DNA of 64,000 bases from Rhodoferax ferrireducens T118 (GTDB lineage: Bacteria; Pseudomonadota; Gammaproteobacteria; Burkholderiales; Burkholderiaceae_C): positions 2,232,001 through 2,296,000 of the forward strand of contig NC_007908.1 in the NCBI RefSeq assembly GCF_000013605.1, read 5' to 3'. The notes below the pieces were generated by a model. The model saw only the letters and a list, made by a program, of their open reading frames with translations. It was not told the DNA's origin and did no database searches. The translations under genes were made by a program, and so were the position numbers. This document shows positions 54,579 through 63,147 of the stretch, in pieces. Within the stretch, counting starts at the first letter, position 1; each line of letters begins with the position of its first letter.

Positions 54579-55475
54579 TTAATGCTGGCCGGCCGCTCTG
54601 GCGGGAACCGTTTGCAGGAAAGCAAACAAGGCGCGCTTGTCAACATCATTCATTTTCGAGAACGACCCAAACGGCATCACCGCGATCGGGCTTCCATCCG
54701 GGCGTTTGCCGGTTCGCAACATGGTCACAAAGGCATCGACGTCCTTGTAGCGCACCATGGCGCTGCCTTCACCCGGTGTGATGTTCGCTGCCGCGGGCCA
54801 GTCCGGCGGGCCGCCCGCAATCCTGCCGCCAGAGAGTTTTTCGCCGTGGCAGCCGATGCACATATTGGCCACATAAGAGCCGTGCTCTGGCGTCACACCG
54901 GAGGCGACTGGTGTCGAGGGCGGCAGCGCGTGGTTGATGCGCTGCGCCGCATCCGGGATCATGTCAAAGCCATACAAGACGCGCGCCGGCAGGGGCAAGT
55001 CCACGATGGCCCCGCCACCGGCCATCGGCGGCAAACTGCGCACATAAGCAACGACCGCTGCCAGATCAGTGTCGGTGAACCGGTTGTAGTCTTCGCTGGG
55101 CATGACCATGACCGGTCGCCCATCCGGCTTCACCCCGTGGCGGACGGTGCGAACCCAGTCCTCGGGTGTGTACTTGGCCACCCGACCGGCCGGCGTGATG
55201 TTGGCGCCGACGATGCGCGTGCCTTTGCCATCATTGACAAATTCACGGCCGGCCCCGTTCGTACCGTGGCATTCGGCACAACCACGCGTCTGGAACAGGT
55301 AGCGGCCACGTTCCAGCGCAGCAGCGTCCGTGGTGTACGGCACAGGAGCGACCTGGACCGCGATGACGCGCATGCGCTTGCGTTCGCTCATCTGCAGGCC
55401 AATCAACACAGCGCCAGCCAGCAGCAGGACCAGCAAGGCCACAATCCACAGAAACCATTTGAGTGAACGTTTCAT
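54579..55475 (-). CDS. Diheme cytochrome c family protein
   Basis: A 298-residue protein with an N-terminal membrane anchor (WFLWIVALLVLLLAGAVLIGL) and two haem-binding sites, GCAECHG (about 66-70) and CIGCHGEK (about 207-211), each in a cytochrome c domain of the alcohol-dehydrogenase type with Met ligands likely in MVMPSEDY and VMPFGSF. It probably relays electrons from a periplasmic dehydrogenase to the oxidase chain. The aldose dehydrogenase gene lies 48 bases downstream, so the pair is likely one transcript. The ATG at 55475 has AGGAGAATT upstream. Confidence 0.88.
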   Translation of the reverse strand: MKRSLKWFLWIVALLVLLLAGAVLIGLQMSERKRMRVIAVQVAPVPYTTDAAALERGRYLFQTRGCAECHGTNGAGREFVNDGKGTRIVGANITPAGRVAKYTPEDWVRTVRHGVKPDGRPVMVMPSEDYNRFTDTDLAAVVAYVRSLPPMAGGGAIVDLPLPARVLYGFDMIPDAAQRINHALPPSTPVASGVTPEHGSYVANMCIGCHGEKLSGGRIAGGPPDWPAAANITPGEGSAMVRYKDVDAFVTMLRTGKRPDGSPIAVMPFGSFSKMNDVDKRALFAFLQTVPARAAGQH

Positions 55476-55836
55476 GATCAATTCTCCTGGGCGCATTGAG
55501 ACTGCTGTCGCAAGGATTGTCTGTCCGCTGGCTCAGACCCGGGCAGTCACCATTTGACAAATGGTCGTGGATTTTGGAGTGCTCGACTGCGACCGACCTT
55601 GTGTTTTATCAATGCCCGCTTGTGGTTGGTCTTGTGCCAGGGAAGTGGAAATGTGGCCAGCGCGCTGCGCTTTGACCCTGTTCTGCGTATCAGCTGCGGT
55701 TGGCTGCACAAGCAGAAAATGGAACAAGCTTTGCGGCAGCTGGGGGCAGATCGTGGGGCCGTTGTGGCAACTGCCTGACAATTTATACCAAATAAGGCTC
55801 TTGCCCCTGTGCAATAGGCACTTGCAGCTATTGTAT
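55476..55836. other. 361-base gap: no recognised gene
   Basis: Between the cytochrome c gene and the aminotransferase gene. It holds the cytochrome gene's ribosome site at its left end and repeat copy R6 at its right end. A plus-strand open frame of 74 codons at 55554-55778 shows no signature and no ribosome site. I see no RNA gene. Confidence 0.6.
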
Positions 55837-55843
55837 TTATAGC
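55785..55843. repeat. Repeat family copy R6 (intergenic, overlaps a stop codon)
   Basis: CAAATAAGGCTCTTGCCCCTGT followed by TTGCAGCTATTGTATTTATAGC. Same order as R1 and R2. It covers the stop codon of the aminotransferase gene (55837-55839, TTA on plus), inside the AT-rich hairpin. Confidence 0.65.
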
Positions 55844-56997
55844 GTCTGTAGGCGCTGCAGGGCCGCGTTCAGCGTTTCATCCTTCTTTGCAAAGCAGAAG
55901 CGAACCACACGCTGATCAAAGCCGTTGCCATAGAACGCGGACAGCGGAATGGCGGCCACGCCAATTTCCGAGGTGAGCCATTTGCAAAAATCGGTCTCGC
56001 CCAAGTCGCTGACATCCGAGATGTCCACCGACTGGAAGTAGGTGCCTTCGCAGGGCAGCAGCTTGAACTTGGTGCGCTCCAAGCCCTTGCGGAAGAGATC
56101 ACGCTTGTGCTGGTAAAACGCGGGCAGCTCCAGATAGGGTTTCGGGTCGGCCATGTAAGTCGCCAGGCCGTATTGCACCGGCGTGTTGACGGTGAACACG
56201 TTGAACTGGTGTACTTTGCGAAACTCGGCGGTCAAGGTGGCGGGGGCGGCCACGTAGCCCACTTTCCAGCCTGTCACATGATAGGTTTTGCCGAAGCTGG
56301 AGACGATGAAGGCACGCGCTGCCAAGCCGGGAAAGCGCGAAGCACTTTGGTGTTGCTGGCCGTCAAACACCATGTGTTCATAGACTTCGTCGCTGATCAG
56401 CAAGACGTTGGTGGGCGCGAGAATTTCCTGCAGGCGCAGCATTTCGTCCGCCGTCCACACCGTGCCGCTGGGGTTGTGCGGCGAGTTGATGATGATGGCG
56501 CGGGTTTTCGGCGTGATGGCTGCCGCGATTTTGTCGAAGTCGGGGCGGAAGGTGCCCGGTGTCAAAGGCACGCGCACCGGCACGCCGCCAGCGAGATCAA
56601 TATTGGGCACGTAGCTGTCGTAACAAGGCTCCAGCACGATGACCTCGTCGCCCGCGTGGACGACCGCCAGGATGATGGTGATGATGGCTTGCGTGGCGCC
56701 GGCCGTGACGGTGATTTCGCTCGCAGCGCTGTAGTCGCGCCCGTGCAGCGCCTTGATTTTGGCCGCAATCGCATCGCGCAATACCGGCACGCCGGTCATG
56801 GGCGGATACTGGTTCAGGCCTTGCTTCATGGCGTCGGTCACCACATCGACCAGCTTGGGGTCGCAGTTGAAATCGGGAAAGCCCTGTCCCAGGTTGACGG
56901 CATTTTTTTCCGCCGCCAGCGCGGACATGACGGTGAAAATAGTGGTGCCAACGTTGGGCAGTTTGGTCTGAAGAGAGGGGGTTTTTGTGATGCCCAT
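55837..56997 (-). CDS. PLP-dependent aminotransferase, class I (YbdL/methionine aminotransferase-like)
   Basis: A 386-residue fold-type I aminotransferase. Substrate and cofactor segments: NLGQGFPDF near the N-terminus, TAGATQAI, IINSPHNPSGTVW, LISDEVYEHMVFDG, and the Schiff-base Lys in VSSFGKTYHVTGWKVGY. Close to YbdL, which prefers methionine, and to kynurenine aminotransferases. It is on the same strand as cysB with a 30-base gap; a link to sulfur amino-acid metabolism is attractive but inferred. Its stop lies in repeat R6. Confidence 0.9.
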   Translation of the reverse strand: MGITKTPSLQTKLPNVGTTIFTVMSALAAEKNAVNLGQGFPDFNCDPKLVDVVTDAMKQGLNQYPPMTGVPVLRDAIAAKIKALHGRDYSAASEITVTAGATQAIITIILAVVHAGDEVIVLEPCYDSYVPNIDLAGGVPVRVPLTPGTFRPDFDKIAAAITPKTRAIIINSPHNPSGTVWTADEMLRLQEILAPTNVLLISDEVYEHMVFDGQQHQSASRFPGLAARAFIVSSFGKTYHVTGWKVGYVAAPATLTAEFRKVHQFNVFTVNTPVQYGLATYMADPKPYLELPAFYQHKRDLFRKGLERTKFKLLPCEGTYFQSVDISDVSDLGETDFCKWLTSEIGVAAIPLSAFYGNGFDQRVVRFCFAKKDETLNAALQRLQTL

Positions 56998-57027
56998 GGT
57001 ATTTACTAGTTCGAAATGGAGTGGTTT

Positions 57028-57981
57028 TTACAGTTCGTAGTCATCAACATGACCCAGCATGGCACGTGCCACCAGATCACGGCTCAGCCGGTCGCTCAGC
57101 AATTCGGCAAATTTGTAAACAAAATTGCGCAGGTAGGCGCCACGTTTGAAGGCGACGCGCGCCACATTCTGGCCAAACAAAAGCCCGGCGGGGCGCACGA
57201 CCAGATCGCTTTGGGCGCCCTCGGCCACCACGTCACGCACCGACATTTCCGCGGCAATGCCGATGCCCAGGCCCAGGCGCACATAGGTCTTGATCACGTC
57301 CGAGTCAATCGCCTCCAGTGCAATGCGGGGCTCCAACTTGCGGGTGGCAAAGGCGTGGTCAATCTTGGTGCGCCCGGTGTAAGACGGGTGGTAGGTGATC
57401 AGGGGTTCGTGGGCAATATCTTCCAGGGTCAGGTGCTCCTTCAGACACAAGGGGTGGCCCACCGGAAATACGAGCACATGCTGCCACTCGTAGCAGGGTA
57501 AGGTCACCAGCTCGGAATAGCTATCCAACGATTCAGTGGCAATGCCGATCTCGGCCACTTCATCAATCAACATTCTCGCCACCTGGTCCGGCGAGCCCTG
57601 ATGCAGGCTGACATTGACCTTGGGGTAGGCTTGGCGCAGCTTGGCCACGGGTTCCGGCAGCACATAGCGCGCCTGCGTGTGGGTGGTGGCGATCGACAGG
57701 GTGCCGCTGTCTTCGGCACTGTATTGCTCACCGATGCGTTTGAGATTGCTCACCTCCCGCATGATGAGCTCAATGCTTTTGAGAACATGCTGACCCGGCT
57801 CGGTCACTCGCTTGAGGCGTTTGCCGTGACGGGCAAAAATTTCAATACCCAGCTCTTCTTCCAACTCAATGATGGCTTTGGAGACGCCTGGCTGGGACGT
57901 GTGCAGCGCCTTGGCCGCTTCGGTCAGATTGAGGTTGCGCCGGACAGCCTCTTGCACAAAGCGGAATTGGTGTAAGTTCAT
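57028..57981 (-). CDS. cysB: CysB-type LysR-family transcriptional regulator
   Basis: A 317-residue LysR regulator. The N-terminus MNLHQFRFVQEAVRRNLNLTEAAKALHTSQPGVSKAI is the CysB/Cbl helix-turn-helix; the effector domain includes TTHTQARYVLPEPVAKLRQAYPKV (Thr-rich sulfate/O-acetylserine region) and ALEAIDSDVIKTYVRLGLGIGI. CysB activates cysteine biosynthesis genes in response to N-acetylserine. The frame begins at TTG (57993), but the ATG at 57981 is the family start. No sulfate-assimilation genes are adjacent apart from the CbiX-like chelatase upstream. Confidence 0.92.
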   Translation of the reverse strand: MNLHQFRFVQEAVRRNLNLTEAAKALHTSQPGVSKAIIELEEELGIEIFARHGKRLKRVTEPGQHVLKSIELIMREVSNLKRIGEQYSAEDSGTLSIATTHTQARYVLPEPVAKLRQAYPKVNVSLHQGSPDQVARMLIDEVAEIGIATESLDSYSELVTLPCYEWQHVLVFPVGHPLCLKEHLTLEDIAHEPLITYHPSYTGRTKIDHAFATRKLEPRIALEAIDSDVIKTYVRLGLGIGIAAEMSVRDVVAEGAQSDLVVRPAGLLFGQNVARVAFKRGAYLRNFVYKFAELLSDRLSRDLVARAMLGHVDDYEL

Positions 57982-58057
57982 ATCGAATTTCAACTAAGAA
58001 TGAAATTTATTATGCCCTACCCAATCGCGTTAAAACGCATCATCGAAGGCCAAATTC

Positions 58058-58429
58058 TCACGAAAGGGCTATTCGTGCGATCAACTCAATGACTTGTGCG
58101 TCCTCTCCGATCGCTGGCTTCAGATCGAACGCCAACTGTGGATGGCTGGCCTGCAGCGCCGCCATCAGCAGTGGCAAATCGTCCCGTGTGTGCTTGCCGA
58201 GGCCAAAAAAGACCGGAACCACCGTGATCGACGTGACACCCAGGGCTGCCAATTCTGTCGCGCTGTCGGGCAGACTGGGAGCCGAGAGTTCCAGGTAGGC
58301 GCAGCGCACTTGCACCGCAGGGGCCACGGCGCGCATCCGCTGGGCCACCGCTTCAATTGGCTTGCGCCATAGGGGGTCGCGCGAGCCGTGCGCCAGCAGG
58401 ATGGTGCCGCGCACCATAGGAGGTTGCAT
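58058..58429 (-). CDS. CbiX/SirB-like sirohydrochlorin chelatase
   Basis: A 123-residue single-domain chelatase of the CbiX short class. TILLAHGSRDPLWRKPIEAVAQRM carries the metal-binding His, and ITVVPVFFGLGKHTRDDLP carries the second His. Such enzymes insert Fe2+ or Co2+ into sirohydrochlorin for sirohaem or cobalamin. It sits between cysB and lptG on the same strand; sirohaem for sulfite reductase would fit a cysB neighbour. The start is uncertain: ATG at 58429 or GTG at 58444. Confidence 0.85.
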   Translation of the reverse strand: MQPPMVRGTILLAHGSRDPLWRKPIEAVAQRMRAVAPAVQVRCAYLELSAPSLPDSATELAALGVTSITVVPVFFGLGKHTRDDLPLLMAALQASHPQLAFDLKPAIGEDAQVIELIARIALS

Positions 58430-58463
58430 CAAGATGTCACTCACATTGACCGCTGCGCCGACG

Positions 58464-59570
58464 TCAGCGCCGCAGGACCAGCCACCCAAAGGCAGTCAGG
58501 GAAAGCACGAGATAGATCATGCCCGGCAGCGCCGCGGTTAGCCATGGTTGCCAGTTTTGCAGGTTGCCCATGTAGCCAAAGACGTTGTTGAGCAAGAAGA
58601 AACTGATGCCCGCCATGACGCCGCCAAAGACATAGGTGGCAATGCCACCCGAGCGAAAGTGCAGGTAGGCAAAGGGCAGGGCGAGCACCACCATGACCAG
58701 GCAACTCAGGGGATAGAAAACCTTTTTCCAGAACTCGATTTCGTAGCGCTGAGCCACTTGCGAGTTGGCTCGCAGGTGCTGGATGTACTGAAACAGGTCA
58801 ATCGTGCTCATGCGTTCGGGTTTGAGCAGCGCCGCCGCCACCATCTCCGCGCTGATCTGGTTGGGCCACCTGAAACTGTCCAGTTGGGCGCGATCAATGC
58901 GTGCCGTGTCGGCATCACGCGGCGGGAACTCGGTTCGGCTCACGCGGCTGAGGTTCCATGCGTCATCGGCTCCAAACTGGGCGCTTTCGGCCTGCAAGGT
59001 GGACATCAGGAAACCCTGGTTGTCGAATTCGAAAACCCGCACGCCGCGCATGCTGCCATCCGGCGCCATGGCGCTGACGTTGACGGCGTATTGCGCGTTG
59101 GTCTGCTGTTCCTTGAGCCAGGCACCGGTTTGACCGACCGTGATGCTGCCCTGGTAACGGGCCTTGAGGAGCTGCCCCGCGCGGTCTGCCGGAGGGGAAA
59201 TGTAATCCCCAATGGCAAACGTCAACACGACAAATCCCAAACCCAGCAGCAACAAGGCTTTCAAGGCACGCCACGGTCCCAGCCCACTGGTGCGCAATAT
59301 GGTGAATTCAGAGCTTTGCGCCAAGCGTGCCATGACAAAAATAGTGCCAATGAGAACGGCAATGGGCAATAGCTCATACAAGTGACTCGGAATCATCAGC
59401 GCCACAAAAGTCAGGGCATGGACGAGCCGGTAGCCCGCTTCCGAATAACGTCCAACCGCCTGGATTTCTTCAACAAAATCAAAAAAGAAAAACAGGGAGA
59501 GAAAGCCGAGGGTGACAAAAGCCACCGCATAAAGCACTTCGCCGTAAATCAGGCGCCGCAGGGTCTTCAA
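58464..59570 (-). CDS. lptG: LPS export system permease LptG
   Basis: A 368-residue YjgP/YjgQ permease, six membrane helices with a large periplasmic domain between the third and fourth. N-terminal LRRLIYGEVLYAVAFVTLGFLSLFFFFDFVEE and ALLLLGLGFV...IGDYISPPAD are typical; RYEIEFWKKVFYPLSCLVMVVLALPFAY is the conserved C-terminal helix start. With LptF and LptB it pulls LPS from the inner membrane. It overlaps lptF by four bases (ATGA). Confidence 0.94.
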   Translation of the reverse strand: MKTLRRLIYGEVLYAVAFVTLGFLSLFFFFDFVEEIQAVGRYSEAGYRLVHALTFVALMIPSHLYELLPIAVLIGTIFVMARLAQSSEFTILRTSGLGPWRALKALLLLGLGFVVLTFAIGDYISPPADRAGQLLKARYQGSITVGQTGAWLKEQQTNAQYAVNVSAMAPDGSMRGVRVFEFDNQGFLMSTLQAESAQFGADDAWNLSRVSRTEFPPRDADTARIDRAQLDSFRWPNQISAEMVAAALLKPERMSTIDLFQYIQHLRANSQVAQRYEIEFWKKVFYPLSCLVMVVLALPFAYLHFRSGGIATYVFGGVMAGISFFLLNNVFGYMGNLQNWQPWLTAALPGMIYLVLSLTAFGWLVLRR

Positions 59571-60688
59571 GTGGGTGTCTTTCGCAACGTTGAGGTGGAC
59601 AAAGTGGGCGCGCCCGGCAAAGAGCGCCAGCGCCAGTTGTTATGCCCCTTGGCCAGCCAGAGGATGCCCAGTACCAAGGCGCCACCATGCACCACCGCTA
59701 AAAACCAGCCGAAGGTGAACTTGCCGGAGGCTATCCAGCTTTGGCCAAGGCTTAACAGGTTGTAATACAAGACGAAGGCAAACAAGGAAAACACCAGGTT
59801 GGCGCTGCGCCCAACGCGTGGATTAACGCCTGAAACGGCAATGCCAATGATTACAAAATTGATGGCCGCCAAAATCAAACCGATGCGCCATGACAATTCC
59901 GCCAGGTTCGGCAGGGTTTGATTCTTGAACAATGCCAAAGTAGGCTGGGTATTGATGGGGACGTAATTGCTGCCACTGAGAACGTCTTTCCCGACCTTGA
60001 TGCCGTATTCTTCAAACTCACTGATTTTCAGGTCCGACGTGCCAAGCACGCTCTCCAGTCGTTGTCCGTTGCTGAGCATCAAAAACCGGTCTTGTCCAAT
60101 GGTCTCGATCCGGCCGCGGCGAGCGGAAGTGATGGTCTCCTTGCCGTCTTCGTTGGTCGCGATGAACACGTTGTTGCCAGCCTGCTTCCCGGTGGCGTCC
60201 TTTTCAACAAAGAACACCCTTTTACCGCCGGCCGACTCCTGAAATTGACCGGGTTCAATACGTTCAATATCGCCCCGTTTTTCATATTGATCCTTCAGGG
60301 TTTCGATTCGCTGGTTCGACCAGGGCAGCACCAACAAGGCCAGAGCCGCTACCACCAGCAACACGGGCCAGGCAAAGCGGAACAAAGGGCCAAGCAAAGC
60401 AGCCAGACCCTTGCCACTGCTGAACCAGATCACCATCTCACTGTCACGGTACATGCGTGACAAAGTGGCGATGATGGCAATAAACAGGCTCATGGTGAGA
60501 ATGGTCGGCATGTAGGCGAGCACTGTATAACCCATGACCAGCATCACGTCAGACGGATTGAAGCTGCCACGCGAGGCCTGCCCCAAGGTGCGAATCAGTG
60601 TCATCGTCATGACCACCGTCGCCAACACAATCAGCGTCGCACCAAAACTGCGCGCCAGTTCCTTGCGGATGGAAGAATGGAATAACAT
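59567..60688 (-). CDS. lptF: LPS export system permease LptF
   Basis: A 373-residue partner of LptG. N-terminal MLFHSSIRKELARSFGATLIVLATVVMTMTLIRTLGQA and SRMYRDSEMVIWFSSG (the LptB coupling-helix region) are diagnostic, followed by VLLVVAALALLVLPWSNQR. First gene of the lptF-lptG-chelatase run and divergent from pepA, with which it shares the 139-base gap containing tandem repeats. Confidence 0.94.
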   Translation of the reverse strand: MLFHSSIRKELARSFGATLIVLATVVMTMTLIRTLGQASRGSFNPSDVMLVMGYTVLAYMPTILTMSLFIAIIATLSRMYRDSEMVIWFSSGKGLAALLGPLFRFAWPVLLVVAALALLVLPWSNQRIETLKDQYEKRGDIERIEPGQFQESAGGKRVFFVEKDATGKQAGNNVFIATNEDGKETITSARRGRIETIGQDRFLMLSNGQRLESVLGTSDLKISEFEEYGIKVGKDVLSGSNYVPINTQPTLALFKNQTLPNLAELSWRIGLILAAINFVIIGIAVSGVNPRVGRSANLVFSLFAFVLYYNLLSLGQSWIASGKFTFGWFLAVVHGGALVLGILWLAKGHNNWRWRSLPGAPTLSTSTLRKTPT

Positions 60689-60698
60689 CGGTTGCGAT

Positions 60699-60803
60699 TT
60701 TGTGGGACAGACTGCAGCTGCGTAAAGCGAGCCAACGCTCTCTTGGACTATTGTGAAACTTTGCGGGACCGACTGCAGCTACGCCTGGAGAGCCAGCTCT
60801 GTC
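60699..60803. repeat. Two tandem imperfect ~61-base repeats between lptF and pepA
   Basis: TTGTGGGACAGACTGCAGCT (60699-60718) recurs as TTGCGGGACCGACTGCAGCT (60761-60780), each followed by a GAGCCA-N1-CGCTCT or GAGCCAGCTCT element about 25 bases later. The unit is roughly 61 bases. It fills most of the gap between divergent lptF and pepA, so it may carry promoter or operator sites for one or both. Confidence 0.6.
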
Positions 60804-60827
60804 CTCAACTGATTAAAAGTATGGATT

Positions 60828-62267
60828 ATGAACTTTGAACTTGAAACCCTCGACCTGAACGGTGCCGCCAAGGAGAAGTGCGACGCTCTGATTGTGTTGC
60901 TCGCGACTTCCTTTAAGCCGGGGAAAGACAATTTATCCATATTGGTGGCGCAAGCATTGAAAGCGGGTGACCTGGAGAGTCAGTCTGGCAAAGCGCTGGT
61001 TTTGTACCGCCCAACCGGATTGGCTTGCGCACGCGCTGTGTTGGCGAATGTTGGGGAAGGCTCAGCCAATGAGGTCAGCAAGGCCGTGAAAGCAGCCGTG
61101 TTGGCGGTCAAAGCGGGCAACGTCAAAAAGCTCGTGATTTGTTTTGCCGCCTTACCGCAAGAAGCGCCACTGCGTGCCGCCGTGACCGCCGCCGCTGAAG
61201 CCAGCTATGTGTTTACCACGACCAAGTCCAAGCCGGAGGGCCGGGTGATCCAGCGCGTTGTCGTGGCTGTGTCAAATTCATCCGGGTTCAAGCCGGTTTT
61301 TGATCGGGCCGTGGCCGCCGTCACCGGTATTGAGTTCGCCAAAGAATGGGCCAATCGACCCGCTAACCACGCCACGCCTGCGCTGCTGGCGGGTGCCGCG
61401 CGTTCATTGGCCAAGCTTGCGAACATCAAATGTGAAGTGCTGGGCCCCAAGCAGGTGGAAAGGCTGGGGATGGGCGCTTTCATGGCGGTCGCTCAAGGCT
61501 CGGAAGAACCGCTGCGCTTCATTGTGTTGCGCTATGACGGTGCACAAAAGTCCGCGGCGCCGACGGTCCTGCTGGGCAAGGGCATCACCTTTGACAGCGG
61601 CGGCATTTCCATCAAGCCCGCAGCTGACATGGACGAGATGAAGTTTGATATGTCGGGTGCGGCCAGTGTGCTGGGCGTCTTTCTGGCGTTGGCGCAGCTC
61701 AAGCCCGCGATTAACGTGATCGGTTTGATTCCTTCTTGCGAAAATTTGCTCGATGGCCGGTCAGTCAAACCCGGCGACGTGGTCACCAGCATGAGTGGTC
61801 AGACCATTGAAATTTTGAATACCGATGCCGAGGGTCGTTTGGTGTTGTGTGACGCATTGACCTATGCCGAGCGCTTCAAGCCGCGTGCCGTGGTTGATAT
61901 TGCCACCTTGACCGGCGCCTGTGTGATTGCGCTTGGTGGCGTGCGCAGTGGTCTTTTTTCGGCCGATGATCAATTGGCTGCGGCCCTGGTGTCGGCCGGG
62001 GAATCTTCGCTTGACTTGTGCTGGCGACTGCCGCTGGACGACGATTACGCCGAAGGTCTCAAAACCAGTTTTGCCGATGTTGCCAATGTGGCAGGGCGCG
62101 CGGGTGGCGCCATTACCGCCGCCAAGTTCCTGCAGCGTTTTGCAGGGAAATTTCCTTGGGCGCATCTGGATATTGCCGGCACGGCCTGGAAAAGCGGGAC
62201 GGCCAAGGGCGCCACGGGTCGCCCTGTGGCGCTGCTGCTGGAATACCTGCTCACTTCAGCCAAATAA
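60828..62267 (+). CDS. pepA: Cytosol leucyl aminopeptidase (M17)
   Basis: A 479-residue bimetal aminopeptidase. The C-terminal catalytic domain has LLGKGITFDSGGISIKPAADMDEMKFDMSGAA with metal ligands and the M17 signature NTDAEGRLVL; LPLDDDYAEGLKTSFADVANV follows. It removes N-terminal residues from peptides, and in E. coli PepA also binds DNA. It is divergent from lptF and is followed by holC on the same strand, the common pepA-holC order. Confidence 0.95.
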   Translation: MNFELETLDLNGAAKEKCDALIVLLATSFKPGKDNLSILVAQALKAGDLESQSGKALVLYRPTGLACARAVLANVGEGSANEVSKAVKAAVLAVKAGNVKKLVICFAALPQEAPLRAAVTAAAEASYVFTTTKSKPEGRVIQRVVVAVSNSSGFKPVFDRAVAAVTGIEFAKEWANRPANHATPALLAGAARSLAKLANIKCEVLGPKQVERLGMGAFMAVAQGSEEPLRFIVLRYDGAQKSAAPTVLLGKGITFDSGGISIKPAADMDEMKFDMSGAASVLGVFLALAQLKPAINVIGLIPSCENLLDGRSVKPGDVVTSMSGQTIEILNTDAEGRLVLCDALTYAERFKPRAVVDIATLTGACVIALGGVRSGLFSADDQLAAALVSAGESSLDLCWRLPLDDDYAEGLKTSFADVANVAGRAGGAITAAKFLQRFAGKFPWAHLDIAGTAWKSGTAKGATGRPVALLLEYLLTSAK

Positions 62268-62284
62268 AAAAAGTGACATGACCA

Positions 62285-62719
62285 ATGACTGAGGTGGCCT
62301 TTCACTTCAATGCACCCGACCGGGTCGCCTATGCCTGCCGTCTGCTGCGCAAGGCCGCGGCAAGTGGTGCCAAGCTTGTGGTGATAGGTTCGCCGGACGT
62401 GCTGCAGCAACTGGACCGCGCCCTTTGGACGTTTTCAGCCGTTGATTTTGTGCCACATTGTTTTCTGGAGAGTGAGTCACACGTCGTTGCCGCTTCGCCC
62501 GTGATTTTGTCGACATCCACCCATGCGGTGCCCCACCAGCAGGTGCTTCTCAACCTTGGCCAACTTGTGCCCGAGGGGTTTGAGCGCTTTGAGCGTGTCA
62601 TCGAGGTGGTCGGCCAGGAGGACGAAGATCGTCAGTCGGCGCGAAGCCGCTGGAAAAGTTATGCCGATCGTGGCTACGTCATCACACGTCATGATCTGGC
62701 TTTGAAAACGTCGTACTGA
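62285..62719 (+). CDS. holC: DNA polymerase III chi subunit
   Basis: A 144-residue HolC protein: TEVAFHFNAPDRVAYACRLLRKA, a central TFSAVDFVPHC and QQVLLNLG followed by FERFERVIEVVGQ...DRQSARSRWKSYADRGY are conserved. Chi links the clamp loader to single-strand binding protein. It follows pepA by 17 bases and its stop shares a base with the next ATG (TGATG). Confidence 0.92.
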   Translation: MTEVAFHFNAPDRVAYACRLLRKAAASGAKLVVIGSPDVLQQLDRALWTFSAVDFVPHCFLESESHVVAASPVILSTSTHAVPHQQVLLNLGQLVPEGFERFERVIEVVGQEDEDRQSARSRWKSYADRGYVITRHDLALKTSY

Positions 62720-63021
62720 TGAACACAATACCCCGAAATTTGCCTCGTTTTGTACCCACCCTGACGGAGGTGGTAGAACCAGCTTCATTGGTCAGGACAG
62801 CGCCGTCGACAGGCCGGGACGTTGATGAAATCATCCAGTCCGTGATGCAGCGGGTCGATCGGGTGCTTGATTGTCGTTTGCGCGAGGACGCCGACGCCAT
62901 GCTTCGCAACCTGGTGACGGAACAACTTCACACCTTGCAGTTGAGTCTTCGGGCAGAACTGGCGCTTGTCGTGCAACAAGCCGTGGCTGAGGCGATGGCG
63001 TTGCGAGAAGATGATCATTAG
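62719..63021 (+). CDS. Hypothetical protein coupled to holC
   Basis: A 100-residue, mostly helical, acidic protein with no recognised motif. The N-terminal 35 residues are Pro/Thr-rich and likely disordered; the rest (DEIIQSVMQRVDRVLDCRLRED... to QQAVAEAMALRED) looks like two amphipathic helices. It begins in the holC stop (TGATG), so it should be made with HolC. Similar small genes follow holC in some Burkholderiales, from general memory rather than a search. Function unknown. Confidence 0.65.
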   Translation: MNTIPRNLPRFVPTLTEVVEPASLVRTAPSTGRDVDEIIQSVMQRVDRVLDCRLREDADAMLRNLVTEQLHTLQLSLRAELALVVQQAVAEAMALREDDH

Positions 63022-63147
63022 CAAAAATTATGTGGCATTAGCAGACCGGCTCGGTGTCTACCCTATGTTTCTGGCGCAGAAATTGCGTTATCGTGGTGGG
63101 TGTGGAGTTATTTAATTCACATTTTTTTTAAATTAATGGAGTTGTCT

